35,808 nucleotides of DNA, taken from assembly GCA_024229695.1 (NCBI GenBank), contig JAAESD010000232.1, positions 1 to 35,808 of the forward strand, read 5' to 3'. Below are positions 8,047-16,540 of the stretch, piece by piece. The notes below the pieces were generated by a model. The model searched no databases and was not told the DNA's origin. It saw nothing but the letters and a program-made list of their open reading frames with translations. The DNA is from a bacterium (GTDB taxonomy: Bacteria > Krumholzibacteriota > Krumholzibacteriia > LZORAL124-64-63). Each line of letters opens with the position of its first letter. Positions within the stretch are counted from its first letter, which is position 1. The position numbers and the translations under genes were made by a program.

Positions 8047-8784
8047 TTACATTATCTCGTACAATTTGGTCAGCTCATCCGCGATTGCTGACCAGCCAAA
8101 GCGTTGCTCAATGACCATCCTGGCCTTTATTGCACGTCTGGCAGCTTCCTCCGGATCATTCAGGGCTTGCAAAACTGAATCTGCAAATGAACCGTCCGGA
8201 GATGATATGAAAAGAGCATCATCGCTCTGATCAACAATACCTTCTGCTCCTATCGGCGTGGTTACAATTGGTATACCGTAAGCCATCGCTTCAAGAATCT
8301 TAATCTTGATTCCACCCCCATCTAGAAGAGGCGCAACAAAAAGTTGTGACTTGTTGTACAACTTTGCAAGATTTTCTACAAATCCAAGAGCCTCTACTGA
8401 AGCAGGAACGGAGTTACAACTATCCAGAAACTGTTGTGAACCTCTTCCTGCAAGAATCAGTTTGCTCTCAATATTATATTGGGCAACATTTGGCCATATT
8501 TTGTCAATAAGAAACTTTGCACATGTTCTATTTGGCGGATGCTCAAAGCTACCTATAAACAGTAAGTTATTAGAATTGGTATTTTCCCACACTGGCTGTA
8601 TCAGGTCAGTATCAATTCCAAGGGGGATTGTCTTGCAGTTTTTGCCGCCGTCAGCAATCAACAAATCACGATCTTGATCAGTGACACAGAATGTACAATT
8701 AGCCCAATCCGTAACATCTACTTGCAGTTTTCTCCAAGCAGTTTCTTGATGCCTTAACGCTAAGCGTTTAAAGGGATTACTCGT
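8047..8784 (-). pseudogene. Glycosyltransferase (GT4-type), C-terminal part (frameshifted)
   Basis: This frame holds the nucleotide-sugar-binding half of a group-1 glycosyltransferase. It begins around KTSNPFKRLALRHQETAWRK, runs through NCTFCVTDQDRDLL and IPLGIDTDLIQP, and reaches LLFIGSFEHPPN and PLLDGGGIKIKILEAMAYGIPIVTT. The last is the GT4 E-x7-E-like donor-site region (GGGIKIKILEAMA). The only start available inside this frame is TTG 8664, which would cut the fold, so it is the continuation of the frame ending at 8760. Rejoining needs one extra base in the A5 run at 8784-8788. The intact gene would be 8047-9323 and encode 425 residues, normal for the family. Confidence 0.8.
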
Positions 8785-9323
8785 TTTTCGAAGCTTTCTA
8801 AGCCTAGGTAAAGAACCAGTTCATGGGTTCCAATAAATAGACTTGGAGCAATGGGTTCCAAGAGTGATTTTGCTTTGACCAGGGTTCGTAAAAGCAAAGA
8901 CATTTGGAGATATTCAACATGGACAACATCGGGCTTAACTGCTTTGACAGCATCCAATAATTTATTGTCAAAGTGCCTTGAACTGTATTTTTCTGCATAA
9001 TACGGATAGCCAGAAAAAAATGATTTTATTAGTGAAAAAGCCCTGTCGGAGAATAGCCTAGGCCATTTTATCCAATTTGATCGTATGTCTGCAAAGTAGT
9101 AAGGAATGATATTTATACTTAGCTCTGACTCAACTTCTGAAATCAGCTCTGACTCTCCGGGGCGGATTAATGAAAAAAGAGTAACTTCGTGTCTCTTTGC
9201 CATTTGAGCAACAAGGGCTCTTACAGAAGTACCCCCACCATGACCAACTCTGGAGTGTGGCAGGTAAGGGGTAACAATTAATAGTCGCAGTGGATTTCCT
9301 CCCGATGAATCAATAGAGGACAT
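8760..9323 (-). pseudogene. Glycosyltransferase (GT4-type), N-terminal part (frameshifted)
   Basis: The acceptor-binding Rossmann half of a GT-B glycosyltransferase is seen: LRLLIVTPYLPHSRVGHGGG, VRALVAQMAKRHEVTLFSL, and VKPDVVHVEYLQMSLLL. The frame ends prematurely after SFEKRVIPLNA, where homologues continue into the second domain, which lies in the next frame downstream. ATG 9323 overlaps the end of the upstream DUF507 gene by 14 bases, so the three minus-strand genes probably form one operon. Such enzymes usually build lipopolysaccharide, capsule or protein glycans in the cytoplasm. The precise sugar cannot be read from the sequence. Confidence 0.8.
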
Positions 9324-9594
9324 AACCTTTTGATGCGGCTAGATCTTTTTTAACTTTCTCGATCTCAACAAGGAACTCATTGGAACCATCGTCAAGGTAT
9401 GGCTTATTGGTATGCATCCACTCAGCAGCCTCTTCATCAATCTCATCTTCAATCTTCAAAACTTCAATAAATCGATTTTCAATTATGAATTGGAATCGAT
9501 CTTCATCAATTTCAAGATCGATATGTTCCTCATTAAGTAAAGTCTCAAGGATCATATCTGAAATATGTTTGATTCGTTCTTCTGATAGTCTCAT
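9310..9594 (-). CDS. DUF507 family protein, copy 2
   Basis: This 94-residue, strongly acidic, helical protein starts MRLSEERIKHISDMILETLL, contains EIDEEAAEWM, and ends KKDLAASKGYVLY. That matches the DUF507 pattern: an MRLS start, an alternating helical core, and a terminal K/R-rich helix. The function of the family is unknown. It is a paralogue of the gene immediately upstream (93 residues). Both begin MRLS, share the EEE/DEI.DE core, and end with a K..G(Y/F)(V/I)L motif. AAAGGG lies 7 bases before ATG 9594, and 12 bases separate it from the upstream gene. Confidence 0.8.
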   Translation of the reverse strand: MRLSEERIKHISDMILETLLNEEHIDLEIDEDRFQFIIENRFIEVLKIEDEIDEEAAEWMHTNKPYLDDGSNEFLVEIEKVKKDLAASKGYVLY

Positions 9595-9606
9595 TTCAGA
9601 CCCTTT

Positions 9607-9888
9607 CTAAAGGATAAATCCCTGTTTTTTGGCAAGTTCTCTTTTCATGCTGTTGCGCAAGGAGCCAACATCCATTTCCATTGCATTTACTTCGCCACTA
9701 TGTTGATTAATTAGTTCATTGACTTGCTCATCCAACTCTTCTTCAGCTTTGATATTGTCGTATATTGTGTCAGCAATAACACGGTATACCAAATCACTAT
9801 TTGTCTGAATATGTAGAGAAGGTGTACCTTCAATAGTTTCCAGAATCAGTTCTGCTATGTAGTCAATTTTATCCGGTGATAGTCTCAT
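9607..9888 (-). CDS. DUF507 family protein, copy 1
   Basis: This 93-residue helical acidic protein starts MRLSPDKIDYIAELILETIE and ends KRELAKKQGFIL, the same architecture as the following gene. ATG 9888 is chosen because GGAG is placed 6 bases upstream and because the family begins MRLS. A longer frame to 9966 would add a basic extension with no counterpart in the paralogue. It is the first gene of a probable operon with the second DUF507 gene and the glycosyltransferase. It is transcribed divergently from the membrane glycosyltransferase at 9987. Confidence 0.8.
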   Translation of the reverse strand: MRLSPDKIDYIAELILETIEGTPSLHIQTNSDLVYRVIADTIYDNIKAEEELDEQVNELINQHSGEVNAMEMDVGSLRNSMKRELAKKQGFIL

Positions 9889-9931
9889 GATTGCTCCAGC
9901 TCGTGAATCGATTGTTTGCTTAACATCAGTT

Positions 9932-9950
9932 ATGAAAAGCCTTTTTTCAT
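9932..9950. repeat. Short inverted repeat in divergent promoter region
   Basis: ATGAAAA (9932-9938) is mirrored by TTTTCAT (9944-9950) across a 5-base centre, in the 98-base gap between the DUF507 and GT39-like genes. Just downstream, TACAAT (9962-9967) resembles a -10 box for the plus-strand gene, but no good -35 was found. Confidence 0.35.
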
Positions 9951-9986
9951 GACTTGGCAAGTACAATTACAAGAGTTAAGCTCTGT

Positions 9987-12053
9987 ATGAGGATATTCAA
10001 AGTCAAAAGTGTCGATCGAGAGGAATTTCATTTGTCGATTAGAACGTTTCAGCATAACAACAAGTCTGTTTTTATAATTGTTACTTTGGTTGCATTTGCC
10101 CTTAGAATGCTTCATTTGTTCTTTATGAGCGATAATCCGTTGTTTACAAGGCCTATTATGGATGCAGCTGTTCACGATAGTTGGGCTCGTGGTCTTTTGG
10201 ATGGGACCTGGCCGCCTGCAGAACCATTTTTCAGAGCACCTCTCTATCCGTATTTTCTTGGTCTGCTTTACAAAATATTTGATGCCTCACGATTCCCCAT
10301 ACAAATGGTACATGTTGTGATTTCAGCATGTGGTGCCGGTCTGGCAGGGTTATCGGCAGCAAAATTATGGGGAAACAGAGCTGGATATTTTGCAGGAATG
10401 CTACTGGCGTGCCTATGGACAAGCATCTGGTTTTCTGCAGAACTTCTGATTGTCTCGATATTTGTTACGTTGAATTTATTTTTGATATGGTTGCTGTTGG
10501 CAGAGGAAAGGCCTGGCTGGAAAAAACTTTTGCTGATCGGTTTTGTGCTTGGGTTAAGTGCAATAACTCGTCCAAATATTCTGATAATTTTTCCTGCAAT
10601 AATCTGGTACCTCTGGAAACAGTTTTCACTTCGTTCAAGTCTCATGATTCTGTTGGCAGGATTATTGATTCCGATAGTACCTGTTACAACAAGTAATATA
10701 ATTCGTGGTGGTGATTTTGTTCCTATTGCCAGTCAGGGTGGAGTAAACTTTTTTATTGGAAACAATATCGATTCAGATGGCAGGACAGCAATCGTCCCTG
10801 GGACAAGGGCTACCTGGCAGGGAGGCTATGAAGACTCAATAGCAATGGCTGAGCAGAGTACTGGAAAGAACTTGAAGCCTTCACAGGTCGATCGATGGTT
10901 TTTTTCTCAAGGTCTTAAATATTTAGTCAATGAACCAACAGATGCCATAAAACTGTACGCTCATAAGTTGAAAATGCTTCTTGGTGAAGGTGAGCGCTCA
11001 AATAATAAGTTCATTTATCCATGGCGGGATTGGTCACCTTTGTTGCGTCTGCCAATTTGGCCTGGGTGGAGTGTTGTTCTTGCATTTGGGGTCCTTGGTC
11101 TGTTCCGGCGAAGTAAAGATTCACGGCAGAAGTTTTTATTACTTACAATTATTTTGTACAGCTTGTCGATACTGTTATTTTTTGTAAATGCACGTTTCCG
11201 ACTCCCACTGGCAGCTATGTTGATAATCCCCGCTGGAGCAGGTCTTGATGCTGTTTGGGGTACAATTGTCAATCGGAGATGGTTGTTGTCTAAAAAGGCG
11301 ATTGTTGTCGCGTTAGCACTAACTCTTTTTGCAATGTCTGACTTGCGTGGTTTTGCAGAGAATCGTATCGGCACAAATCCGTTCCATCACTTTACGTTAG
11401 GCAATTCCTGGGCAGATGCGGGGGAAGATTTTAAGGCTATTACCGAATACCGTACTGCAATAGCAATCGATAAAAAATATCCACAACCAAATTTCTATAT
11501 GATTGGTGATGCGCTCTATGGTTCTTTGAGTGGTTTGTTGATAAAAAATCATCAGCAGGAAAAGGTAATTTCCCTCCATGAAGATTGGGTAAAGCGATTC
11601 CCTGAATCAATGACAGCAAGAGCCAGCTTAGGTGATGTTATGCTGCAGACAGGCAATGTCGATGCCGCATCGGTTCAGTTTGAAGTGATGTTGCGTCAGG
11701 ATCCACAAGATAGAAAAGCAAATGCTGGTTATGCCTGGGTTCTGTATCACAACAAAGAGTATGGTTCTGCAATGCGCAAATTTCAGATGTTGAACCATAA
11801 AGAACAGGATGTGGTCTTCTTGTTTGGAGAAGGGCTTTGCTTGATTGAGCTGGGGAGGCTTGAGGAGTCAGTTCCGGTTTTCCAAGAAATTCTTAGTTTA
11901 CAACCAGGATATTGGCAGGCTTGGGGTAATCTGGCTGGGGTCTATGAAAGACTTGGCGATATGGAAAAAACAGCCAATGCCTATAAGAATCTGCTCAAAA
12001 TAAAGCCTGGCGACTTGCGAGCAGAGAAATGGTTATCAGATCATGGTTTGTAG
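9987..12053 (+). CDS. GT39/PMT-like membrane glycosyltransferase with C-terminal TPRs
   Basis: This 688-residue protein has an N-terminal block of about ten hydrophobic segments (about residues 20-470). The first extracytoplasmic loop carries an acidic motif (PIMDAAVHDSWARGLLDG) followed by FFRAPLYPYFLGLLYKIF. This is the layout of dolichyl/undecaprenyl-phosphate-sugar transferases (PMT/ArnT family), whose catalytic Asp lies in that loop. About 200 C-terminal residues form TPRs (for example ARASLGDVMLQTGNVDAASVQFEVML and AWGNLAGVYERLGDMEKTANAYKNLL). It probably moves a lipid-linked sugar onto an envelope acceptor. ATG 9987 is preferred over TTG 9954 because no family residues precede it. The Shine-Dalgarno is weak. 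Its stop overlaps queD by 13 bases. Confidence 0.8.
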   Translation: MRIFKVKSVDREEFHLSIRTFQHNNKSVFIIVTLVAFALRMLHLFFMSDNPLFTRPIMDAAVHDSWARGLLDGTWPPAEPFFRAPLYPYFLGLLYKIFDASRFPIQMVHVVISACGAGLAGLSAAKLWGNRAGYFAGMLLACLWTSIWFSAELLIVSIFVTLNLFLIWLLLAEERPGWKKLLLIGFVLGLSAITRPNILIIFPAIIWYLWKQFSLRSSLMILLAGLLIPIVPVTTSNIIRGGDFVPIASQGGVNFFIGNNIDSDGRTAIVPGTRATWQGGYEDSIAMAEQSTGKNLKPSQVDRWFFSQGLKYLVNEPTDAIKLYAHKLKMLLGEGERSNNKFIYPWRDWSPLLRLPIWPGWSVVLAFGVLGLFRRSKDSRQKFLLLTIILYSLSILLFFVNARFRLPLAAMLIIPAGAGLDAVWGTIVNRRWLLSKKAIVVALALTLFAMSDLRGFAENRIGTNPFHHFTLGNSWADAGEDFKAITEYRTAIAIDKKYPQPNFYMIGDALYGSLSGLLIKNHQQEKVISLHEDWVKRFPESMTARASLGDVMLQTGNVDAASVQFEVMLRQDPQDRKANAGYAWVLYHNKEYGSAMRKFQMLNHKEQDVVFLFGEGLCLIELGRLEESVPVFQEILSLQPGYWQAWGNLAGVYERLGDMEKTANAYKNLLKIKPGDLRAEKWLSDHGL

Positions 12054-12400
12054 ATTGCCGCTGTAGTTGGTGTCTCGCAGACTGTAATATCTGAAACTTG
12101 TGGCAAAGTTTTGCTGATTTTCTTAAAAATCCACTCTGCCATTACTTCGGCTGTAGGATTTTCCAGTCCCGGAATTTCATTCAGGCAGAAATGGTCCATT
12201 TTTGTTAACAGTGGCTCAAATGCTGCCTTAATCTCGTTATAATCAACAATCCAGCCTGTATCTGGAGTAATATCACCTTCAACACCAACTATAATTTTAT
12301 AGGTATGCCCATGCAATCGACCACATTTATGCTCTTTTGGGACATTTGGAAGCCAATGTGCTGCATCAAGGGTAAACGATTTTGTTATTCTAGTGGGCAT
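12041..12400 (-). CDS. queD: 6-carboxy-tetrahydropterin synthase (QueD)
   Basis: This 119-residue protein converts 7,8-dihydroneopterin triphosphate to 6-carboxy-tetrahydropterin, the second step toward preQ0/queuosine. Zinc ligands H15 (LDAAHWL), H30 and H32 (RLHGH) and the catalytic Cys26 (KCGRLHGH) are present. MDHFCLN and VCETPT complete the signature. ATG 12400 has GGAG 6 bases upstream; ATG 12410 would add four residues. It stands alone on the minus strand, convergent with the glycosyltransferase and divergent from the HDOD gene. No other queuosine genes are in the window. A eukaryote-type PTPS is a less likely alternative. Confidence 0.93.
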   Translation of the reverse strand: MPTRITKSFTLDAAHWLPNVPKEHKCGRLHGHTYKIIVGVEGDITPDTGWIVDYNEIKAAFEPLLTKMDHFCLNEIPGLENPTAEVMAEWIFKKISKTLPQVSDITVCETPTTAAIYKP

Positions 12401-12422
12401 CTGTTTCTCCATCAGGCTTATT

Positions 12423-12451
12423 TTGTTTCAAGTTACAGTACAGACTAATAC
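12423..12451 (+). promoter_or_regulatory. Possible sigma70 promoter for the HDOD gene
   Basis: TTGTTT (12423-12428), a 17-base spacer and TAATAC (12446-12451) lie in the divergent queD/HDOD region, 86 bases before the start codon. The match to consensus is partial. Confidence 0.35.
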
Positions 12452-12536
12452 AGTTTATATGTAAAAGCTAGGTTCATAACACTTAACTTTTCAGAAATGC
12501 TGCCGATAGTAGTCAGAGAAATGGGGGCTGAGTCTG

Positions 12537-14003
12537 ATGAAAGTTTCATGTGATGGCGTGATGACTTCTGATGAGCTTAACATCGGTGTTGAGACATCAG
12601 AAGCGTTTAATGACAAAAAATTTAGTTTGAAATTCAAGTCGATTCTACGGTCTGCCGACCAGCTTAACAGGTGCATGACTGTTGCTGATGTGACTTCAAT
12701 ATTCCATGAATTGGCATGTGATACAGGCGTCAGGATGCTGCTGATGAGGAAATGGAGCACTGGCTTACGTGTTTTACTGGCAGTTGGTGTCGATGTCCCG
12801 GCAGAAATGACAACCACTGGGGATAATCCAGAATTAATTTCACTAATCGATAATGATATATTTAACCTAACCAGCGAAGAAAAATCAGTTTATGTAGGCA
12901 ACTTGACATCAAAAGTAGTGTCAGGTGAGTTTATGCAGATTGCAAATATCGGGAACCAACAATCGTTTGTCCTGCCGTTGCCATCGCGTGGAAGATGGAA
13001 TACAAGCATATATTTTGATTGGGATGTGGACTGCAAAGTTGCCAGTTTATTGCCAATGTTAGCAAATAGTGCTTTAACTAAGTTGCATTGTATTGAAGCT
13101 GGGATAACAACATCAGGCAGTAAAATTGCAGCTATGATGGCTGCTGAAAAAGCTAGTAGAACCGATTTAGCAAACATAGATCTTTCAACACTTACTCCTG
13201 AAAAAGTTGTCGATATGGTTGGTGAGCTTTCAGTCTTACCTCAGGTTGCCTCAAAGATTCTTTCATTACTTTCAAAAGATGATGTGACAGCAGCAGATCT
13301 GGAGCGGGAGATTAATCTGGATCAGGTAATGACTGCGCGAATTCTTGGAGTGGCAAACTCATCATATTTCATGGGTAATTCAGAAATCAAGACAGTTCGT
13401 GATGCAATAGTGAGACTAGGCTTCAGAACAATAAGAAGCTGGACTTTAGTTGCTGCTTCGCGAGCAGTAATTTTGGGTGGTCGCAAAAGTGAAGTATTGA
13501 ACTCAATTTGGGAAAAATCAGTATCGACCGCCATTGCCTGCCAGGTTGCCGCTGATATTTCAGGACTTTGTGATCGAGAAGTAGCTTTTACAGGTGGACT
13601 TATGCAGAACCTTGGTCAGCTTGTGTTGGCAAGAGCCCTGCCTGATCAATACGCAAAAATATTTGAATCGGCAAATAAACAAGGTGAGCCGGTTCATGCA
13701 ATAGAAAAACAGTCATTCGGATTTGACCATGGAGATCTTGGTGGTTGTCTGATTGAGAGATGGCATCTGAATCCTGAATTGGCCGAATCAGTTAAATTAC
13801 ATCATGCAGGATACGAACAAGAAGTACCTGAGCTTGCCAGAATGATCGCATTGGGTGAGGAACTGGCAGAAGTCAGGGAAAACACTTTAGAAGTAGCTGA
13901 AGTGAAGCATGCAATTAGTGAAAACGCAAAAATATTGAAAATAGATATTGAATCATGGACCAAAATGTGGGAAGAGCTCACTAATATTGATGTAGATTGC
14001 TAA
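12537..14003 (+). CDS. HDOD-domain signalling protein
   Basis: The 488-residue protein has an N-terminal region (about 1-190) of GAF-like size and strand pattern without a clear signature. An HDOD domain follows (about 225-420): [25 protein letters not shown], ... [14 protein letters not shown], and [20 protein letters not shown] domains resemble HD phosphohydrolases but usually lack the metal site and are found in signal-transduction proteins, often linked to c-di-GMP. The gene is divergent from queD. TTGTTT (12423-12428) and TAATAC (12446-12451), 17 bases apart, could be its promoter. Its stop codon overlaps the tdk stop by 4 bases. The specific role is not known. Confidence 0.85.
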   Translation: MKVSCDGVMTSDELNIGVETSEAFNDKKFSLKFKSILRSADQLNRCMTVADVTSIFHELACDTGVRMLLMRKWSTGLRVLLAVGVDVPAEMTTTGDNPELISLIDNDIFNLTSEEKSVYVGNLTSKVVSGEFMQIANIGNQQSFVLPLPSRGRWNTSIYFDWDVDCKVASLLPMLANSALTKLHCIEAGITTSGSKIAAMMAAEKASRTDLANIDLSTLTPEKVVDMVGELSVLPQVASKILSLLSKDDVTAADLEREINLDQVMTARILGVANSSYFMGNSEIKTVRDAIVRLGFRTIRSWTLVAASRAVILGGRKSEVLNSIWEKSVSTAIACQVAADISGLCDREVAFTGGLMQNLGQLVLARALPDQYAKIFESANKQGEPVHAIEKQSFGFDHGDLGGCLIERWHLNPELAESVKLHHAGYEQEVPELARMIALGEELAEVRENTLEVAEVKHAISENAKILKIDIESWTKMWEELTNIDVDC

Positions 14004-14575
14004 CCTTTTTCCTTTTCAAGTGGCATCTCATAGCAAAGACGACATCTTGCTTCGTAAGTTCCTTGCGCTCCAACAACAATTTTGTCAGTACAGTCAGTTA
14101 ATCGTTGAGTATGATTGGCAGGGTTGCCACATCTCATGCAGATTGCCAGCTGTTTTGTAACATATTCCGCAATTGCCATTAGAACAGGCATCGGACCAAA
14201 CGGTTCACCTCTATAGTCCTGATCTAGGCCAGCCACAATTACTCTTTTGCCGCGATTAGCCAACTTGTTGCAAATTTCTACAATACCATCATCAAAAAAT
14301 TGTGCTTCATCAATCCCGATAACTTGAACTTTATCGTCCACCAGCTTCATTATTTCTTCGCTGGATTCAACTGGAGTACTGGAAAGGCGTTGTTGGTTAT
14401 GTGAAACAATGTCTTTATCATCATATCGATCATCTAATTTAGGCTTAAACAGTTGTATCCGCTGTCTGGCAATTTCTGCGCGGCGAACTCTTTTTATTAA
14501 CTCTTCGCTTTTGCCACTGAACATTGAACCGCAAATAACTTCAATCCAGCCAGCTTTATTCTGGATAACCTGCAT
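14000..14575 (-). CDS. tdk: Thymidine kinase (type II)
   Basis: This 191-residue enzyme phosphorylates thymidine to dTMP in nucleoside salvage. The P-loop GSMFSGKS (residues 16-23), the Walker B IDEAQFF, and a lasso-domain zinc site with paired cysteines (CMRC and CRLC) identify type II TK. AGGAG is well placed before ATG 14575. It is monocistronic: the stop codon overlaps that of the convergent HDOD gene, and the next gene upstream is divergent. Confidence 0.96.
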   Translation of the reverse strand: MQVIQNKAGWIEVICGSMFSGKSEELIKRVRRAEIARQRIQLFKPKLDDRYDDKDIVSHNQQRLSSTPVESSEEIMKLVDDKVQVIGIDEAQFFDDGIVEICNKLANRGKRVIVAGLDQDYRGEPFGPMPVLMAIAEYVTKQLAICMRCGNPANHTQRLTDCTDKIVVGAQGTYEARCRLCYEMPLEKEKG

Positions 14576-14625
14576 TTTGTCTCCTGAGGGGCTTTTGAAT
14601 TAGCAAATCTCTGAACTGGGAATGT

Positions 14626-14654
14626 ATTCGATTTTCCAAATAAAATCCAGTCAA
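14626..14654 (-). promoter_or_regulatory. Possible tdk promoter
   Basis: On the minus strand TTGACT (14654-14649), 17 bases, then TCGAAT (14631-14626) precede tdk. The -35 is good and the -10 is poor. Confidence 0.35.
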
Positions 14655-14664
14655 CTTCTTCAGG

Positions 14665-14693
14665 TTGTCATAAGAGCACTAAAAAGCTATAAT
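14665..14693 (+). promoter_or_regulatory. Sigma70-type promoter, leaderless geometry
   Basis: TTGTCA (14665-14670), a 17-base spacer and a perfect TATAAT (14688-14693) are followed six bases later by ATG 14700. This is the same arrangement as the promoter of the metalloprotease gene at 4223. No Shine-Dalgarno exists, so the mRNA is predicted to start at the initiation codon. Confidence 0.8.
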
Positions 14694-14699
14694 TTTGAC

Positions 14700-15518
14700 A
14701 TGTGGAATATTACAAACTTCAAAAAACAGATTAGTGTGCCGGTCATAGGCATGATTCATCTTCGTGCACTCCCGGGTTCACCGGGGTGGGATAGTGACTT
14801 AACTGCTGTACTGAATGCTGCAATAGCCGATGCCGATGCATTGGTGGAGGGTGGTGTTGGTGCATTTATGTTGGAGAACTATAATGATGTGCCATTTTTC
14901 CGTACCAAGGTTCCGCCAGTAACAGTTGCATCGATGACCAGAATTGCAGCAGCAGTCAAGGACAGACACCCCTCAATGCCGCTTGGCATCAATGTACTCC
15001 GGAATGATGCTGAGTCAGCATTGAGTATTGCCGCTGCCGTTGATGCAAATTATGTCAGAGTAAATGTGTTGTGTGGAGCCGTGGTTACTGATCAAGGTTT
15101 AATTGAAGGTGATGCTGCTGAAGTACTTCGTTTGCGTGAACAGATTGCCAAAGATGTAGCAATATGGGCAGATCTTCGTGTAAAACATGCAGCTCCCTTG
15201 GCAGAGCGACCAATAACTGATGAGGCTGGCGACTTACGACTTCGTGCAAAAGCCGATGCTGTTATTATCTCCGGTTCATCAACAGGCGCAAAAGCAGATA
15301 GCTCTGAATTACGTATTGCCCGTGAAGCAATCCCCGATTGTCCATTATTAATAGGCAGTGGAATGGACTGTGAAAATCTGGAAGAATTCAGTGACGCAGA
15401 TGGATTTATTATCGGTTCACATTTGAAGTCAACAGGACCATTTGGATATCCTGTTGTCGACGCAGAAAAAGTTCTTAACTTTGTGACAGCAGTTCGCAAA
15501 ATAAAAGGTGTAAAATGA
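14700..15518 (+). CDS. BtpA/SgcQ family protein
   Basis: This 272-residue protein has a TIM-barrel-like pattern: PVIGMIHLRALPGSPGW, GGVGAFMLENYNDVPF, PLGINVLRNDAESAL, YVRVNVLCGAVVTDQGLIEG, ADAVIISGSSTGAKAD, and PLLIGSGMDCENL. These are the hallmarks of the BtpA family, linked in cyanobacteria to photosystem I biogenesis and elsewhere to unknown, probably sugar or nucleoside-phosphate-related, chemistry. This genome is unlikely to be photosynthetic, so the photosystem role does not transfer. ATG 14700 follows a TATAAT box by six bases. The stop overlaps the rfbB start (ATGA), so this gene leads a four-gene operon. Confidence 0.88.
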   Translation: MWNITNFKKQISVPVIGMIHLRALPGSPGWDSDLTAVLNAAIADADALVEGGVGAFMLENYNDVPFFRTKVPPVTVASMTRIAAAVKDRHPSMPLGINVLRNDAESALSIAAAVDANYVRVNVLCGAVVTDQGLIEGDAAEVLRLREQIAKDVAIWADLRVKHAAPLAERPITDEAGDLRLRAKADAVIISGSSTGAKADSSELRIAREAIPDCPLLIGSGMDCENLEEFSDADGFIIGSHLKSTGPFGYPVVDAEKVLNFVTAVRKIKGVK

Positions 15519-16540
15519 ATATTCTGGTAACTGGCGGGGCAGGTTTCATCGGTTCCAATTTTATTATAAAGGTTCTGAAAAAGAATCAGGACAGAATAGT
15601 AAATCTTGATTTATTGACTTATGCAGGAAACCTGGAAAATCTGGCAGAATGTGAAGGCAATTCAAATTATCGATTTGTAAAAGGAGACATTGGCGATAGT
15701 AAATTGATCAGCTCAATTATCGAGGAAGAAAAAATTGAAGCGATTGTCAATTTTGCTGCTGAAAGTCATGTAGACAGGTCAATTGATGGCCCAAAAATAT
15801 TTGTAGAAACAAATGTTCTCGGAACTCAAAATCTGTTGCAGGTTGCCAAAGAGTTTTCAGTGAAAAGATTTTTGCAAGTGAGCACAGATGAAGTCTATGG
15901 CTCTCTTGGCAAAGAAGGATATTTTACTGAGCAAAGCATGATAAAACCGAATTCACCATACTCGGCTTCAAAAGCATCGGCTGACCATTTTTGTCGTGCA
16001 TGGTACCACACCTTCAATTTTCCAGTTATGATAACTCGCTGTAGTAATAATTATGGGCCTTACCAGTTCCCTGAGAAACTGATTCCGCTGATGATTGCCA
16101 ACGCGCTTGATGACAAGGAGTTACCTGTTTATGGCGATGGCAAGAATGTTCGCGACTGGCTGCATGTAGATGATCATTGTGATGCAATTTACACAGTTTT
16201 AACCAAAGGTAAGCCTGGAGCTGTTTATAATATTGGTGGAAACAATGAGATGGAAAATATTCAGATTGTTGAGTTATTACTAGAATTGTTGGGTAAAGAT
16301 AAATCATTGATTAAATTCGTGAAAGATCGTCCAGGACATGATCAACGGTATGCAATCGATGCCAGCTTTATCAAACAGGAATTAGGTTGGGAACCTTCAT
16401 ACACTTTTGAAAATGGTATTAAAGAAACTGTTCAATGGTATCTTGATAATCGCCAGTGGTGGGAAAGAGTCAGGTCTGGAAGCTACCGGGAATATTACAG
16501 CAACATGTACGGCTCAGATGGCCGACACAACACCAAATGA
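15515..16540 (+). CDS. rfbB: dTDP-glucose 4,6-dehydratase
   Basis: This 341-residue SDR-family enzyme dehydrates dTDP-glucose to dTDP-4-keto-6-deoxyglucose for deoxysugar (for example rhamnose) synthesis. The NAD-binding GGAGFIGSNF is at the N-terminus. LLTYAGNLENL, VNFAAESHVDRSI, the catalytic STDEVYG, YSASKASADH (Y-x3-K) and RCSNNYGPYQFPEKLIPL all match RmlB. The other rml genes are not in the window. It is joined by ATGA overlaps to the BtpA-family gene upstream and the B3/B4-domain gene downstream, suggesting translational coupling. Confidence 0.95.
   Translation: MNILVTGGAGFIGSNFIIKVLKKNQDRIVNLDLLTYAGNLENLAECEGNSNYRFVKGDIGDSKLISSIIEEEKIEAIVNFAAESHVDRSIDGPKIFVETNVLGTQNLLQVAKEFSVKRFLQVSTDEVYGSLGKEGYFTEQSMIKPNSPYSASKASADHFCRAWYHTFNFPVMITRCSNNYGPYQFPEKLIPLMIANALDDKELPVYGDGKNVRDWLHVDDHCDAIYTVLTKGKPGAVYNIGGNNEMENIQIVELLLELLGKDKSLIKFVKDRPGHDQRYAIDASFIKQELGWEPSYTFENGIKETVQWYLDNRQWWERVRSGSYREYYSNMYGSDGRHNTK

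Noticed and set aside
12041..12400. preQ1 riboswitch near queD
   Set aside because: The 136-base divergent region shows no recognisable preQ1 aptamer.
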